Of a stretch of 64,000 nucleotides of DNA, positions 8,612 through 17,165 are shown in pieces. The DNA lies in contig NZ_CP108086.1 in the NCBI RefSeq assembly GCF_036186745.1, positions 7,316,001 through 7,380,000 on the forward strand, read 5' to 3'. The stretch comes from Microbispora hainanensis. Lineage in GTDB: Bacteria; Actinomycetota; Actinomycetes; Streptosporangiales; Streptosporangiaceae. The notes below the pieces were generated by a model. It was not told where the DNA came from and searched no databases. It saw only the letters and a program-made list of their open reading frames with translations. Within the stretch, counting starts at the first letter, position 1; the number at the start of each line of letters is the position of its first letter. The translations under genes were made by a program, and so were the position numbers.

Positions 8612-9601
8612 TCACTCCATCACGTCGGAGGCGGCGCGGCGGACGCTCTCGCTCTCGTCGATGACGAACCCCAGCCGCATGATCATCTGCGGTGCCTCTT
8701 CCGAGCACAGGTGCCTGCGGATGAACTCCCGCAACTCCGGCATCTCCAGCGCCTGGGTGTGGAACGCGACGCTCACGCCGTACGCGGAGGCGTGCAGCAG
8801 CATCCGCTGCAGCGCCTCGCCCGCGCGCAGCCAGTCCTCCCGGCGGTCGCCCGCGGTGGTGAGCAGCGCCACGAGACCCGTCGAGGTGCACACCCGCTCG
8901 TCCGGTGCCATCCCCCACTCGTGGCCCCGGGCGTAGTCCCGCTGCGCGAAGTGCTGGGGCTGCGTACGCCGGGGATCGGTCGGATAACCGCCCGCGGGCA
9001 CGCCGTCGCGGCGCGAGCTGCCGGGCGGCCGGGCCCAGCGCATGAGTTCGAGGACGAACAACCGGTCCTGCGACTGCACGTCCTGGGCCGCGCCGGTGAG
9101 CGCGGCGAGCACCCGCGCGGACGCATCCGATCTGATCGGCATCAGGTGGCCGTCCTCGGCCGCCGCCTCGGTCACGAGCGCGTCGACCAGCGGATCGGGC
9201 ACCGGCAGGGCGGTGAACCCCGACCGGTGGGTGCGGCGGCGCTCGATCTCCGCGTGCAGCAGGCGGGTGTGCTCGCCCGGCTCCCGCCCCGGCCTCACCC
9301 GTACGGTGGCCAGCAGCAGCGGGCGCTCCGGGTCGGGGAAACGCCGCACCTGGGGTTCATAGCCGAGGGCCTGCAGCGTGATCCGCACGTTCAGCAGCGC
9401 GGCGCCGCAACTGATCGTCATCTGCCGGCCGGTGGGGTCGGAGACCCGCAGCTTCCTGTCGGGGTCGGCGCGCAGGCAGATCTCGTCCCCGGAGACGCCG
9501 AACGACCAGGGCTGGGTGTTGTGGATCGAAGGCGCCCACAGCGCCGCCTCCACCGCCGTCCTCGCGGCCTGCGCGATCCCTTCAGCGGTCCGAGTGTTCA
9601 C
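8612..9601 (-). CDS. Acg-family FMN nitroreductase-like protein (Rv2032 type)
   Basis: 329 residues with two weak nitroreductase halves, as in Rv2032/Acg of M. tuberculosis. The N-terminal half has AALWAPSIHNTQPWSF, ISCGAALLNVRITLQALGY and ERRRTHRSGF. The C-terminal half has TSTGLVALLTTAGDRREDWLRAGEALQ, ASAYGVSVAFHTQALEMPELR and PQMIMRLGF. Acg proteins bind FMN but shield it with a lid and may store flavin rather than reduce substrates. The gene follows the CBS-BON gene by 31 bp on the same strand, so they are likely one transcript. ATG 9601 is preceded by GGGAGG. Confidence 0.87.
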   Translation of the reverse strand: MNTRTAEGIAQAARTAVEAALWAPSIHNTQPWSFGVSGDEICLRADPDRKLRVSDPTGRQMTISCGAALLNVRITLQALGYEPQVRRFPDPERPLLLATVRVRPGREPGEHTRLLHAEIERRRTHRSGFTALPVPDPLVDALVTEAAAEDGHLMPIRSDASARVLAALTGAAQDVQSQDRLFVLELMRWARPPGSSRRDGVPAGGYPTDPRRTQPQHFAQRDYARGHEWGMAPDERVCTSTGLVALLTTAGDRREDWLRAGEALQRMLLHASAYGVSVAFHTQALEMPELREFIRRHLCSEEAPQMIMRLGFVIDESESVRRAASDVME

Positions 9602-9632
9602 GGTTCCCTCCCCTGGCGGTTCCGGGGTTCGG

Positions 9633-10292
9633 TCAGAGCAACGGCGGGGCGATCAGCAGGTCGTCCACGAGGAAGGCGAGGTCGGCGTCCACCTCGACGA
9701 CGCCCTCGACACGGCGTACGGCGTGCAGCAGCGGCTTGATGTCCGACCTGCGGGGCACCTGCCCGCTCATCGTGACCACGCCGCCGGAGACGGTGATCCG
9801 GAGGTCGTCGGGGGCGAGGTTCATCAGGGCGGCGATCTCCTCGATGTCGGCCAGGATGTCCTCCGCCGGGCGCACGAACACCCGCAGCAGGTCGCCCTGG
9901 TGGACCGTCCCCACGATGCGGCCGGTCATGGCGTCGATCACTGGCAACTGCTTGATCCGGTTGCGGTGCATCAGCCGGGCCGCGTCCCGCACGGACGTGC
10001 CGCCGGTGACAGTGATCGCGGGACGCGTCATGATCTGGCCGGCCGTCGTGCCCGCCGCCTTCCGGCGCTCCTCGCGCCTGCGGGGACCGTCGAGCACGCT
10101 CTCGACCGGATCGATCTCCTTCAGCAGGATGTCATCCTCCGACACCACCCCGACCGGGCGCCGGTCGGCGTCGATCACGGTGACCGCGCCCACCTTGAAC
10201 CGCTGCATGGTGGCGACCAGGTCCGCGAACGACGCGTCCATCGGCACCGCGATCGCGACCTTGCCCATGACATCCTTCACCTTCGCCGTCAT
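9633..10292 (-). CDS. CBS-pair protein with C-terminal BON domain
   Basis: 219 residues. Two CBS repeats (~1-60, VKDVMGKVAIAVPMDASF to PVGVVSEDDIL; ~85-140, AGQIMTRPAITVTGGTSVRDA to GRIVGTVHQGDLLRVF) are followed by a BON domain (~145-215, LRITVSGGVVTMSGQVPRRSD). CBS pairs bind adenosyl ligands; BON domains bind membranes or ligands. ATG 10292 was chosen because GGGAGG lies 7 nt upstream; another in-frame ATG at 10307 lacks a site. It is divergent from a paralogue at 10585 across a 292-bp shared control region. Confidence 0.88.
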   Translation of the reverse strand: MTAKVKDVMGKVAIAVPMDASFADLVATMQRFKVGAVTVIDADRRPVGVVSEDDILLKEIDPVESVLDGPRRREERRKAAGTTAGQIMTRPAITVTGGTSVRDAARLMHRNRIKQLPVIDAMTGRIVGTVHQGDLLRVFVRPAEDILADIEEIAALMNLAPDDLRITVSGGVVTMSGQVPRRSDIKPLLHAVRRVEGVVEVDADLAFLVDDLLIAPPLL

Positions 10293-10371
10293 GACGACGC
10301 CTCCCATCTCTCAGTGCCCAGCGTGCCTCCGCCGTGTCTTGCCAGGTCAGCGGTGAAGGTCCTCACCCCCT

Positions 10372-10507
10372 GGGACTTTCGGCCACCCGTCGCGCCGCCC
10401 ACCGCGCCACACCCTCCGCCACACGGTCCGCCATACCGTCCGCCGCGTCACCGTCCGTCGCGCCGCCCGGGGCAGGGCATGGCGAAGGGCCCTGTGGCCA
10501 GGGCCCT
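10372..10507. promoter_or_regulatory. Control region between divergent CBS genes with GGGACTTTCGGCC and paired AGGGCCCT
   Basis: GGGACTTTCGGCC (10372-10384) matches the sequences upstream of the stress protein and Rv1733c-like genes. Two copies of the palindrome AGGGCCCT stand at 10486-10493 and 10500-10507, 14 bp apart, and are followed by CCGTCCCTT. They lie 92 and 78 bp before the plus-strand CBS start. They look like regulator sites; no regulator is identified. Confidence 0.35.
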
Positions 10508-10584
10508 CCGTCCCTTCGTTTCCGGCCCGTACGGCGATGCGATGGGTATGAGACCGGCAGCGGGCCCGTAGAGGGGAGCCGATC

Positions 10585-11286
10585 ATGCACATGAAGGTGC
10601 GGGACGTCATGACGAGCGAGGTCGCCTCCGTCAACGGCAGCACGCCGTTCAGGGACGTGGCCGAGGTCCTCATCGCGCACGAGGTCAGCGCCGTGCCCGT
10701 CGTCGACGGCGAGGGCCACGTGGTCGGTGTGGTCTCCGAGGCCGATCTGCTGCGCAAGGAGGAGTTCCGCGAGCAGTACTACCGCGAGGGCTACCGCCCG
10801 CCGCTACGCGCCCGCCTGCGCGAGGCCATGGGGCACCGGGCCGCCAGGGTCCAGGAGCGGGCCCGTGGGGCGACCGCCGCCGAGCTCATGTCCGCCCCCG
10901 CGATCACCACCCGGCCGTACACCAGCGTGGTCAGCGCCGCACGCGAGATGACCCGGCACGGGGTCAAGCGCCTGCCCGTCGTGGACGACGAGGGCGTGCT
11001 CGTGGGCATCGTCAGCCGCCACGACCTGCTCAAGGTCCTCGCCCGCGCGGACGCGGACATCGCCCGCGAGGTGCGCGAGGACGTCATCGGCAACTGCCTG
11101 TGGGCCGACCTGTCGGGCGTCGAGCTGTCGGTGTCGGAAGGCGTCGTGACGCTCACCGGCAGTCTGGAGCGCCGCTCGCAGGCGCGGGTGCTCACGCGGA
11201 TGGTCGAACGGACCAACGGCGTGATCGGGGTCGTCGACCGCCTGGAATGGAAGGAGGACGACGTCGGCCCCTGGGAAGAGCCCTGA
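10585..11286 (+). CDS. CBS-pair protein with C-terminal BON domain
   Basis: 233 residues and the same architecture as the divergent neighbour. CBS1 is MKVRDVMTSEVASVNGSTPF to VVGVVSEADLL; CBS2 is ELMSAPAITTRPYTSV to VLVGIVSRHDLLKVL; the BON domain is LSGVELSVSEGVVTLTGSLE. A basic, Tyr/Arg-rich linker (REQYYREGYRPPLRARLREA) separates the two CBS repeats. Comparable CBS proteins (for example Hrp1) are part of the hypoxia response in mycobacteria. ATG 10585 follows GGGGAG. A strong hairpin at 11330-11369 ends the transcript. Confidence 0.88.
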   Translation: MHMKVRDVMTSEVASVNGSTPFRDVAEVLIAHEVSAVPVVDGEGHVVGVVSEADLLRKEEFREQYYREGYRPPLRARLREAMGHRAARVQERARGATAAELMSAPAITTRPYTSVVSAAREMTRHGVKRLPVVDDEGVLVGIVSRHDLLKVLARADADIAREVREDVIGNCLWADLSGVELSVSEGVVTLTGSLERRSQARVLTRMVERTNGVIGVVDRLEWKEDDVGPWEEP

Positions 11287-11329
11287 CCGGGCGCTGTCCC
11301 GCCTCGCTCGCCGGAGCGACGGAAACACC

Positions 11330-11369
11330 GAACACCCCTGCCCGGCCATCAGGAAGGGCAAGGGTGTTC
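11330..11369 (+). terminator. Hairpin terminator after the CBS-BON gene
   Basis: Arms GAACACCCCTGCCC (11330-11343) and GGGCAAGGGTGTTC (11356-11369) pair over 14 positions with one mismatch and a 12-nt loop. The hairpin lies 44 bp after the CBS gene stop and may also end the convergent collagen-like transcript. Confidence 0.7.
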
Positions 11370-11492
11370 CGGCGCGTTCTGGCGCTTTTATCGCCTCAAC
11401 AGGCCGTGAGCGGCGACGGCCGCGTCCCGCCTCTGGCAAGCCCGATTATCGATGGCACGCCGGCCGAAGACGTGATCGCTCCGCTCGATTGG

Positions 11493-12548
11493 TCAGGATG
11501 CATTGGCGCAGATCGCGAACGGGCGGAAAACCGCCGTGAACTGGCTGTTGTTGAAGAACACCAGACTCCACCCCGTATTTGTGGCGTTCGGCGCGGATGT
11601 AACGTTGGAGACGACGCTGTCTTCGACCGAAATACCCCCGGACAACAGCTGATATCCCCCGGAAATCACCACCGTCCCGGCGGGGCACAAAGCTCCTCCG
11701 CTCGCGACGTTCACCCCTCCGGGCACGGTGATTTCGGGTCCGGTGACGACCTGATAGCCCGAAACTCCCGCAGGCCCAGCGGGCCCAGCCGGACCAGCGG
11801 GACCTGCCGGACCGGTCGCCCCAGCAGGACCGGTAGCCCCAGCAGGACCGGTAGCCCCAGCGGGACCAGCAGGACCGGCGGGACCTGCCGGTCCAGCGGG
11901 ACCTGCGGGACCCTGGGCGCCCGTCGGCCCCTGCGGACCAGCCGGGCCAGCCGGACCAGCCGGGCCCGCGGGCCCTCGCTCACCGGGCGGACCGGCCGCC
12001 CCCTTGGGACCCACCTGCCCCTTGGGACCCACCTGCCCCTTGGGACCTGCCAGCCCCTGCGGACCCGCGGGCCCCCGCGCGCCGGGCGCACCGGCAGGCC
12101 CTGCCGGACCCACCGGCCCTTGCGGCCCCGCCACCTGGCTCTGGCGAGGCTCCCCGTCCGAACTCAGGACAGCGTGCTGCGTGCTCAAGGTCTGCGCCGT
12201 CGCGTCAGAGTTCTGCCAGTTGTACGGCAGTGCCGACGACGTCGTCTGCGTCTTCTGAACCGGCGTCAGCACCTCGGTGAGATCCCGCAGCATGTTCTGC
12301 TTCTGGTTCACATCCTGACGCCCGTGTTGCCGCTGCTTGTTCTTGCTCTTGTTCTTGTTCTTCTCGTTCGGGTCCGAGCGATGAGAGGAGCGAACGGCGA
12401 GGAGAAGGTGTCCATAGCGAACTTGAGAGACGGCCTCACGTGCAGCACTGGCAGATTCGATGGCGACGACGTCAGTCACGGAGACGGCACCGGCGGTCAG
12501 CACGGTGCCGATTGCGAAAACCCTGAACAGGCTGCCGAACGTGGGCAA
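11493..12548 (-). CDS. Secreted collagen-like protein with ~41 Gly-X-Y triplets
   Basis: 351 residues. An N-terminal signal-like hydrophobic stretch ([20 protein letters not shown]) precedes a charged [14 protein letters not shown] segment and a helical stalk. About 41 uninterrupted collagen triplets follow (residues ~143-266, [13 protein letters not shown] to GPAGVSG). A ~85-residue C-terminal domain comes last ([19 protein letters not shown] to FAICANAS) with two cysteines. Lys-bearing GPKGQV triplets sit near the start; GPA and GAT triplets dominate later. Collagen-like proteins form trimers and usually act at the cell or spore surface. TTG 12548 has GAGGAG 6 nt upstream. The C-terminal domain is not one I can name; it could be the trimerisation unit. 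Confidence 0.85.
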   Translation of the reverse strand: MPTFGSLFRVFAIGTVLTAGAVSVTDVVAIESASAAREAVSQVRYGHLLLAVRSSHRSDPNEKNKNKSKNKQRQHGRQDVNQKQNMLRDLTEVLTPVQKTQTTSSALPYNWQNSDATAQTLSTQHAVLSSDGEPRQSQVAGPQGPVGPAGPAGAPGARGPAGPQGLAGPKGQVGPKGQVGPKGAAGPPGERGPAGPAGPAGPAGPQGPTGAQGPAGPAGPAGPAGPAGPAGATGPAGATGPAGATGPAGPAGPAGPAGPAGVSGYQVVTGPEITVPGGVNVASGGALCPAGTVVISGGYQLLSGGISVEDSVVSNVTSAPNATNTGWSLVFFNNSQFTAVFRPFAICANAS

Positions 12549-13026
12549 CTTGATCTCCTCTTATGGGATTCCACACATAGATGTGCGATGTCGGAATTTC
12601 CGGGAGAAGCCCGTAGGCCACAGGTCTCCCGGCACGGATCATCCTGCATCCATTCATTTAGCTGCGCTCGCGCCGACACACAGGCGTCGAACGCCGCCAC
12701 CCGTTTGTTTGTCGCGTTATTAATTGCGGCCTTCGAGGTGGTCCGCGACCGTGAAAAGCCGCGACCGGGATCGCATCCGTCCGGCTCGGGGCGGCACATT
12801 CGATCCCGGAGGGCGGTGGAATCCCTCTCGCCCGGAATAAGGGAAGCGGTGATTTTTCACGACGAACGGCGGACATCACAAAACAGCGCGCCACCTGCGC
12901 CGATAGCAGAATCTTCGGACGCGATAGGCGCACTCGACGGGATCTGTTCTGGAAAAAGTGGTTTCCGCTCTCCCTACGGCGGTAGCGAAGTAAGAGACCG
13001 ACCAAGCGAGAGACAAGGAGAAGCAC
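12549..13026. other. Divergent intergenic region, 478 bp
   Basis: Shared upstream region of the collagen-like and PRC-barrel genes and one of the less GC-rich stretches here. It holds a short imperfect palindrome CACATAGATGTG (12574-12585) close to the collagen start. No gene with plausible coding character was found. Its length suggests more than minimal promoters. Confidence 0.5.
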
Positions 13027-13824
13027 GTGATCACTCGCGAGCAGATCCCCATGGTGCTCGGCAACCCGGTCCGCGACCTCAACGGCGACAAGATCGGCGA
13101 GGTCGCGCAGGTCTTGCTCGACGACGCGACCGGACGGCCGAAGTGGCTCTGCGTCAAGACCGGGCTTCTCCACACCAGGAAGACCTTCGTCCCGCCGCAC
13201 AAGGCGACCCTGACGGCCGGCCATGTCGAGGTCCCGTACGACAAGGAGCGCGTCAAGAGCGCGCCCGACGTGCGCCTTGAGGCCGACGGCCACCTGTCCG
13301 CCGAGCAGGAGCGTGCGCTCTACCGCCACTACGACATGGACTGGGACGCCGCCTGGGAGCGCGCCAACAGGCCCGGCAGCCTCACCGGCTGGGCCGCCAG
13401 CGCCGGGCGACGTGAACGCGAACGGCTGGGGATCGGCGCGGACGGACGCCGGACCTACGCGGACGGACGCCGGATCTACACGGACTACGCCGTGACCCGC
13501 GTCGGGGATCGGTACGGCGTGGACGACCCGGCGCTCGGCTCCAGGGACCGGCTGGACGCCGACATCCCCGGCACGCGCCCGGGCGAGCCGCTGGGGCCGC
13601 GAAGCCCCGAGACGCTGCCCGAGCAGTTGTTCGGCGCGGGCGATCCCTCACGCACGACGAGCGAGTGGTATGCCACGGAGGACCCGGCGGCCCGGGCGCT
13701 GGAACGGTTCGGCACCGGCGATCCGCTGACGAACGCCGGCGACAGGTTCGTCGTCTACCGGGACGCCCGTGATCTGGACATCCGCCGCCGCGGCATCCCC
13801 GGCCGCGACGAGCCGTGCCTCTGA
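13027..13824 (+). CDS. PRC-barrel domain protein
   Basis: 265 residues. The first ~95 residues form a PRC-barrel: MVLGNPVRDLNGDKIGEVAQ, DDATGRPKWLCVKTGLLHTR, HVEVPYDKERVKSAPDVRLE. The remainder is hydrophilic and low in predicted structure (ADGRRTYADGRRIYTDYAV, repeats of G/A/R/D), with no second recognisable domain. In actinomycetes such proteins are common and stress-associated; the barrel mediates protein or RNA contacts elsewhere. GTG 13027 has AAGGAG 6 nt upstream. In M. tuberculosis the neighbours of ppm1/fxsA include rbpA; no rbpA is seen here. Confidence 0.8.
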   Translation: MITREQIPMVLGNPVRDLNGDKIGEVAQVLLDDATGRPKWLCVKTGLLHTRKTFVPPHKATLTAGHVEVPYDKERVKSAPDVRLEADGHLSAEQERALYRHYDMDWDAAWERANRPGSLTGWAASAGRRERERLGIGADGRRTYADGRRIYTDYAVTRVGDRYGVDDPALGSRDRLDADIPGTRPGEPLGPRSPETLPEQLFGAGDPSRTTSEWYATEDPAARALERFGTGDPLTNAGDRFVVYRDARDLDIRRRGIPGRDEPCL

Positions 13825-13930
13825 CCGGAGGAACCCAGCACCGGAAAAACCCCAACTGGAGAAACCGGAACCGGAAGAACCCGAACCGGAAAGAGCCGGC
13901 GAGCCGCTCGCCGATCAGCCCCCGTTGCCC

Positions 13931-14155
13931 CGGTGTGCCTCCGCCCCGCCCCGGGGCAACGGCATACCCGTGCCCGGCCGTTCCCGGCCCCAAGGCCACA
14001 GCGCGCCCGGCTCCGTGCCCGGCTCCGCAGACTCCGCCCCCGCCCCGGGAACGGCATACCCGTGCCCGGCCGTTCCCGGCCCCAAGGCCACAGCGCGCTC
14101 GGCTCCGTGCCCGGCTCCGCAGACTCCGCCTCCGCCCCGAGGTAGCGGCATGCCC
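13931..14155. repeat. 92-bp tandem repeat between the PRC-barrel and fxsA genes
   Basis: Two nearly identical 92-bp copies begin at 13958 and 14050 (AACGGCATACCCGTGCCCGG to GCAGACTCCGCC), flanked by partial copies. Differences are a few substitutions. It fills most of the 356-bp gap 13825-14180, which contains no gene. It is expected to form strong secondary structure because of CCCGG/CCGGG runs. Confidence 0.8.
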
Positions 14156-14180
14156 GGCTCGGGGGTGTTTCGGCCGCCTG

Positions 14181-14789
14181 TCAGTCGTCGTCGACGACCT
14201 CGCCGTGGACCACGCGGCCCCTGCCCGCTCCTGCGGGCCCGCCGAAGGCGTCCGCCCCGTCGAACCCCCCGGCCCCGTTGAACCCGGCCCCGTTGAACCC
14301 GGTCCCGTTGAACCCAGGCCCGTTGAACCCGGTCCCGTTGAACCCAGGCCCGTTGAACCCGGTCCCACCGAACCCGGCGGTCCCGTCGAAGAGCGGCGCG
14401 TACGGCGAGCGGGCGGCGAGCGAGCGCACCCTGCGGCCGAGGAACCACGACACCCAGCGCCGGGCGATCGGCCGGGTGAACGGCAGGATCATGAAGAACC
14501 CGAACACGTCGCTGATGAAGCCGGGGGTCATCAGGAGGGCGCCGCCTGCGACGATCAACGCGCCGTCGGCGAGCTCCTTGTCGGGCATGCGTCCCGACTC
14601 GATGGCCGCGCGCAGCGCCGCCCACGCCCGCCGGCCCTCACGGCGCATCAGCCAGGCGCCGAGCATGCTGTCGGCGATGAGCAGGGCGACGGTCTCCCAT
14701 CCGCCGATCACGGATCCCACCTGGATCAGGAACCAGATCTCCAGGACGGGAACCACGAGGAACGCGAGGAACAGCCCGATCCGCACCAT
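14181..14789 (-). CDS. fxsA: FxsA-family membrane protein with FNGxG repeat tail
   Basis: 202 residues. The conserved FxsA core (~residues 1-140) has membrane segments RIGLFLAFLVVPVLEIWFLI, WETVALLIADSMLGAWLMRR and the GGALLMTPGFISDVFGFFMI motif. E. coli FxsA relieves F-exclusion of phage T7, but the general role is unknown. The C-terminus carries about eight FNGxG pentapeptides from a 15-bp tandem DNA repeat (about 14272-14366), not part of the family core. ATG 14789 chosen; GTG 14801 is an alternative. In mycobacteria fxsA is near ppm1, as here. Confidence 0.85.
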   Translation of the reverse strand: MVRIGLFLAFLVVPVLEIWFLIQVGSVIGGWETVALLIADSMLGAWLMRREGRRAWAALRAAIESGRMPDKELADGALIVAGGALLMTPGFISDVFGFFMILPFTRPIARRWVSWFLGRRVRSLAARSPYAPLFDGTAGFGGTGFNGPGFNGTGFNGPGFNGTGFNGAGFNGAGGFDGADAFGGPAGAGRGRVVHGEVVDDD

Positions 14790-14865
14790 GTCTTGCCCCA
14801 CTCACCCGGCACTCGTACGTCTGCGTCAACGCTCCCGTGGCCGTGGGGGTTCCGGTAGGTCGTGT

Positions 14866-15609
14866 TTATCGCCGCGGGCGAAACCGCTCCCCCAGCCCGG
14901 TGACCCCCCAGATGGCCACGCGCCAGAAGGCCTCGAAGATGATCTTCCGGCTCATCTTGCTGCTGCCCACAGTACGCTCCACGAACGTGATGGGCCGCTC
15001 GGTCACCCGCAGGCCCTGCCGTACGGTGCGGAGCGTGAGGTCCACCTGGAAGCAGTAGCCCTGCGACTCGACGTCGTCCAGCCCGATCTTCTCCAGGGTG
15101 GCCGCGCGGTAGGCGCGGAAGCCCGCCGTGGCGTCGCGCACCGGGATGCCGAGCACCAGCCGGACGTAGGTGTTGGCCCCACGGGACAGGATCTCGCGCG
15201 AGACCGGCCAGTTGACGGTCTTGCCGCCGGGCACCCAGCGGGAGCCGATCGCCAGGTCGGCGCCGTCGGCCACCGCGTCGAGCAGCTTGTGCAGCTCCTC
15301 GGGCTGGTGGGAGCCGTCGGCGTCCATCTCCACCAGCACGTCGTAGCCCTCGTCCAGGCCCCAGCGGAATCCGGCGATGTAGGCGGCGCCGAGCCCCTGC
15401 TTGCTCGTCCTGTGCATGACGTGGACGTGGTCGTCCGCCTCGGCCAGCTCGTCGGCGATCCGGCCGGTGCCGTCGGGACTGTTGTCGTCGGCGACGAGGA
15501 GGTGCACGTCGGGCAGCGCCTCACGGAGCCGCCGGGTGATCAACGGGAGGTTCTCCCTCTCGTTGTATGTGGGGACGATCACGAGCACCCGCCCGGGGGT
15601 CCGCTCCAT
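14866..15609 (-). CDS. ppm1: Polyprenol-phosphate mannosyltransferase (GT2)
   Basis: 247 residues, single GT2 catalytic domain. It transfers mannose from GDP-mannose to polyprenyl phosphate on the cytoplasmic face, supplying lipoglycan and O-mannosylation pathways. Motifs: [53 protein letters not shown] (DXD-like metal site), [10 protein letters not shown], and [17 protein letters not shown]. There is no membrane anchor, as in actinobacterial Ppm1 catalytic units. GGAGG precedes ATG 15609, which overlaps the lnt stop (TGATG), so translation is coupled. In M. tuberculosis the two activities are fused in Ppm1. Confidence 0.93.
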   Translation of the reverse strand: MERTPGRVLVIVPTYNERENLPLITRRLREALPDVHLLVADDNSPDGTGRIADELAEADDHVHVMHRTSKQGLGAAYIAGFRWGLDEGYDVLVEMDADGSHQPEELHKLLDAVADGADLAIGSRWVPGGKTVNWPVSREILSRGANTYVRLVLGIPVRDATAGFRAYRAATLEKIGLDDVESQGYCFQVDLTLRTVRQGLRVTERPITFVERTVGSSKMSRKIIFEAFWRVAIWGVTGLGERFRPRR

Positions 15610-17165
15610 CAGCTCTTCCTCCGCCCAGAGATGGCCGCCACCGTCGCTCCGGCTCCCATGAGTATCATGATCCACTCCGGCAGCGCACCTGCCTCCGCCG
15701 CCACCGTGTTCTTGGTCCTGACGGGGACGTCCAGGACGTCCATCCCCGCCACCAGCTCGCCGGTGTGCCAGCCGACCCGGCCGTCGGGGCCGACGTACGC
15801 GGAGATGCCCGTGGTAGCCGCGGTGACCACGGCCCGGTTGAACTCCACGGCCCGCAGCTGCGACATCGCGAGCTGCTGCGGCGGCAGGTTGGTGAGGGCG
15901 TAGCTGGCGTTGTTGGTCTGCACGACCAGCGGCGTGCCGCCGGCGAGCACCGTGTCGCGCACCGTGCTGTCGAACGCCACCTCGTAGCACTCCACCGTGC
16001 CGATCGTCACGGGCCCCATCCGCAGCGCCCCCGGCTTGTCCCCGGCGACCGACTGCCTGCCGACGAGCTGCGCCCGCGACGACAGCGCCAGGAACAGGTC
16101 CTTCAGCGGCGTGTACTCGCCGAACGGCACCAGCCGCCGCTTGTCGTAGTACACGCCCGGGCCGGTGACCGGGTCCCAGACCACGCCGCGGGTGGCCCGG
16201 TTCTCGGTGCCGATCTTGACCACCGCGCCGACGAGGATCGGCACGCCGATGTCCTTCGCGGCGGAGTCGATCACCTGCCGGGCGTACGCGCTGCTGTAGG
16301 GGTCGATGTCGGTGGAGTTCTCCGGCCACACCACGATGTCGGGCCGCTGCAGCTTCCCGGCACGTACGGCCTCGGCCATCCGGTGCGTCTCGTCGGCGTG
16401 GTTGCGCAGCACGACGGCGGGCTCGTCGCCGAGGAAGTACATCCCCCGCCCAGGGACGTTGCCCTGGATGACACCGATCCGCACTGTCCTGCCTTCGTCG
16501 CCGGGCCGGGGCACGACCAGCCCCAACACCGGTACGGCTATCGCGGCGAGGAGCGTTCCGGCAAGCACCCGGTCGGCCCGCCACCTCGGCGGACGCCGTG
16601 TGACCAGCGCGGCGAGCAGGGCCCCCGTGAGGGCGACCGTGAAACTTACAAGCGGGGCGCCGCCCAGCGCGGCGAAGCCGGTGTACGGCGACTCGCCCTG
16701 GCTGAAGGCCAGCCGCGCCCAGGGGAAGCCCCCGAAGGGGAACAGCCCGCGGGCCCACTCCTGCACGACCCACAGGCAGGCCACCCAGAGCGGCCACAGG
16801 CGCAGCCGCATGACGAGGACGGCCAGACAGGCCAGGGCGGCCCAGAACAGGCTCTCGACGCCCGCCAGGGCCAGCCAGGCGTCGTCCCCGATCGGGCGGA
16901 CCCAGGCCAGCGTCGGCAGCAGGAACGCCAGCGCCCCGAGGTAGCCGATCCACGCGGCCCGGCGCAGCCGCAGGCCACGCAACGCGAGGGCGAGCAGCGC
17001 GACGCCGACCGGTGCGCAGAACCACCACCCGAGGGGCGGGAAGGCGAGATAGAGCACCAGGCCGCCCACGACGGAGGCGGCGAGGCGGATCAGCACGCCC
17101 GGCACGCGCGGTTTCGGCGCCCCGGCGGCGGGCGGAGCCGCGTCCTGTGCCGTCTTGAGTGCCAC
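15609..17165 (-). CDS. lnt: Apolipoprotein N-acyltransferase
   Basis: 518 residues from GTG 17165 (GAGGAGAGG upstream). An N-terminal membrane bundle (about six segments, from [18 protein letters not shown] on) is followed by an extracytoplasmic nitrilase domain. Catalytic triad motifs are visible: Glu in [12 protein letters not shown], Lys in [15 protein letters not shown], Cys in [10 protein letters not shown]. It adds the third acyl chain to lipoproteins; this window encodes several. The gene is coupled to ppm1 by stop-start overlap. An in-frame ATG at 17210 is possible but lacks a ribosome site. Confidence 0.92.
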   Translation of the reverse strand: MALKTAQDAAPPAAGAPKPRVPGVLIRLAASVVGGLVLYLAFPPLGWWFCAPVGVALLALALRGLRLRRAAWIGYLGALAFLLPTLAWVRPIGDDAWLALAGVESLFWAALACLAVLVMRLRLWPLWVACLWVVQEWARGLFPFGGFPWARLAFSQGESPYTGFAALGGAPLVSFTVALTGALLAALVTRRPPRWRADRVLAGTLLAAIAVPVLGLVVPRPGDEGRTVRIGVIQGNVPGRGMYFLGDEPAVVLRNHADETHRMAEAVRAGKLQRPDIVVWPENSTDIDPYSSAYARQVIDSAAKDIGVPILVGAVVKIGTENRATRGVVWDPVTGPGVYYDKRRLVPFGEYTPLKDLFLALSSRAQLVGRQSVAGDKPGALRMGPVTIGTVECYEVAFDSTVRDTVLAGGTPLVVQTNNASYALTNLPPQQLAMSQLRAVEFNRAVVTAATTGISAYVGPDGRVGWHTGELVAGMDVLDVPVRTKNTVAAEAGALPEWIMILMGAGATVAAISGRRKS

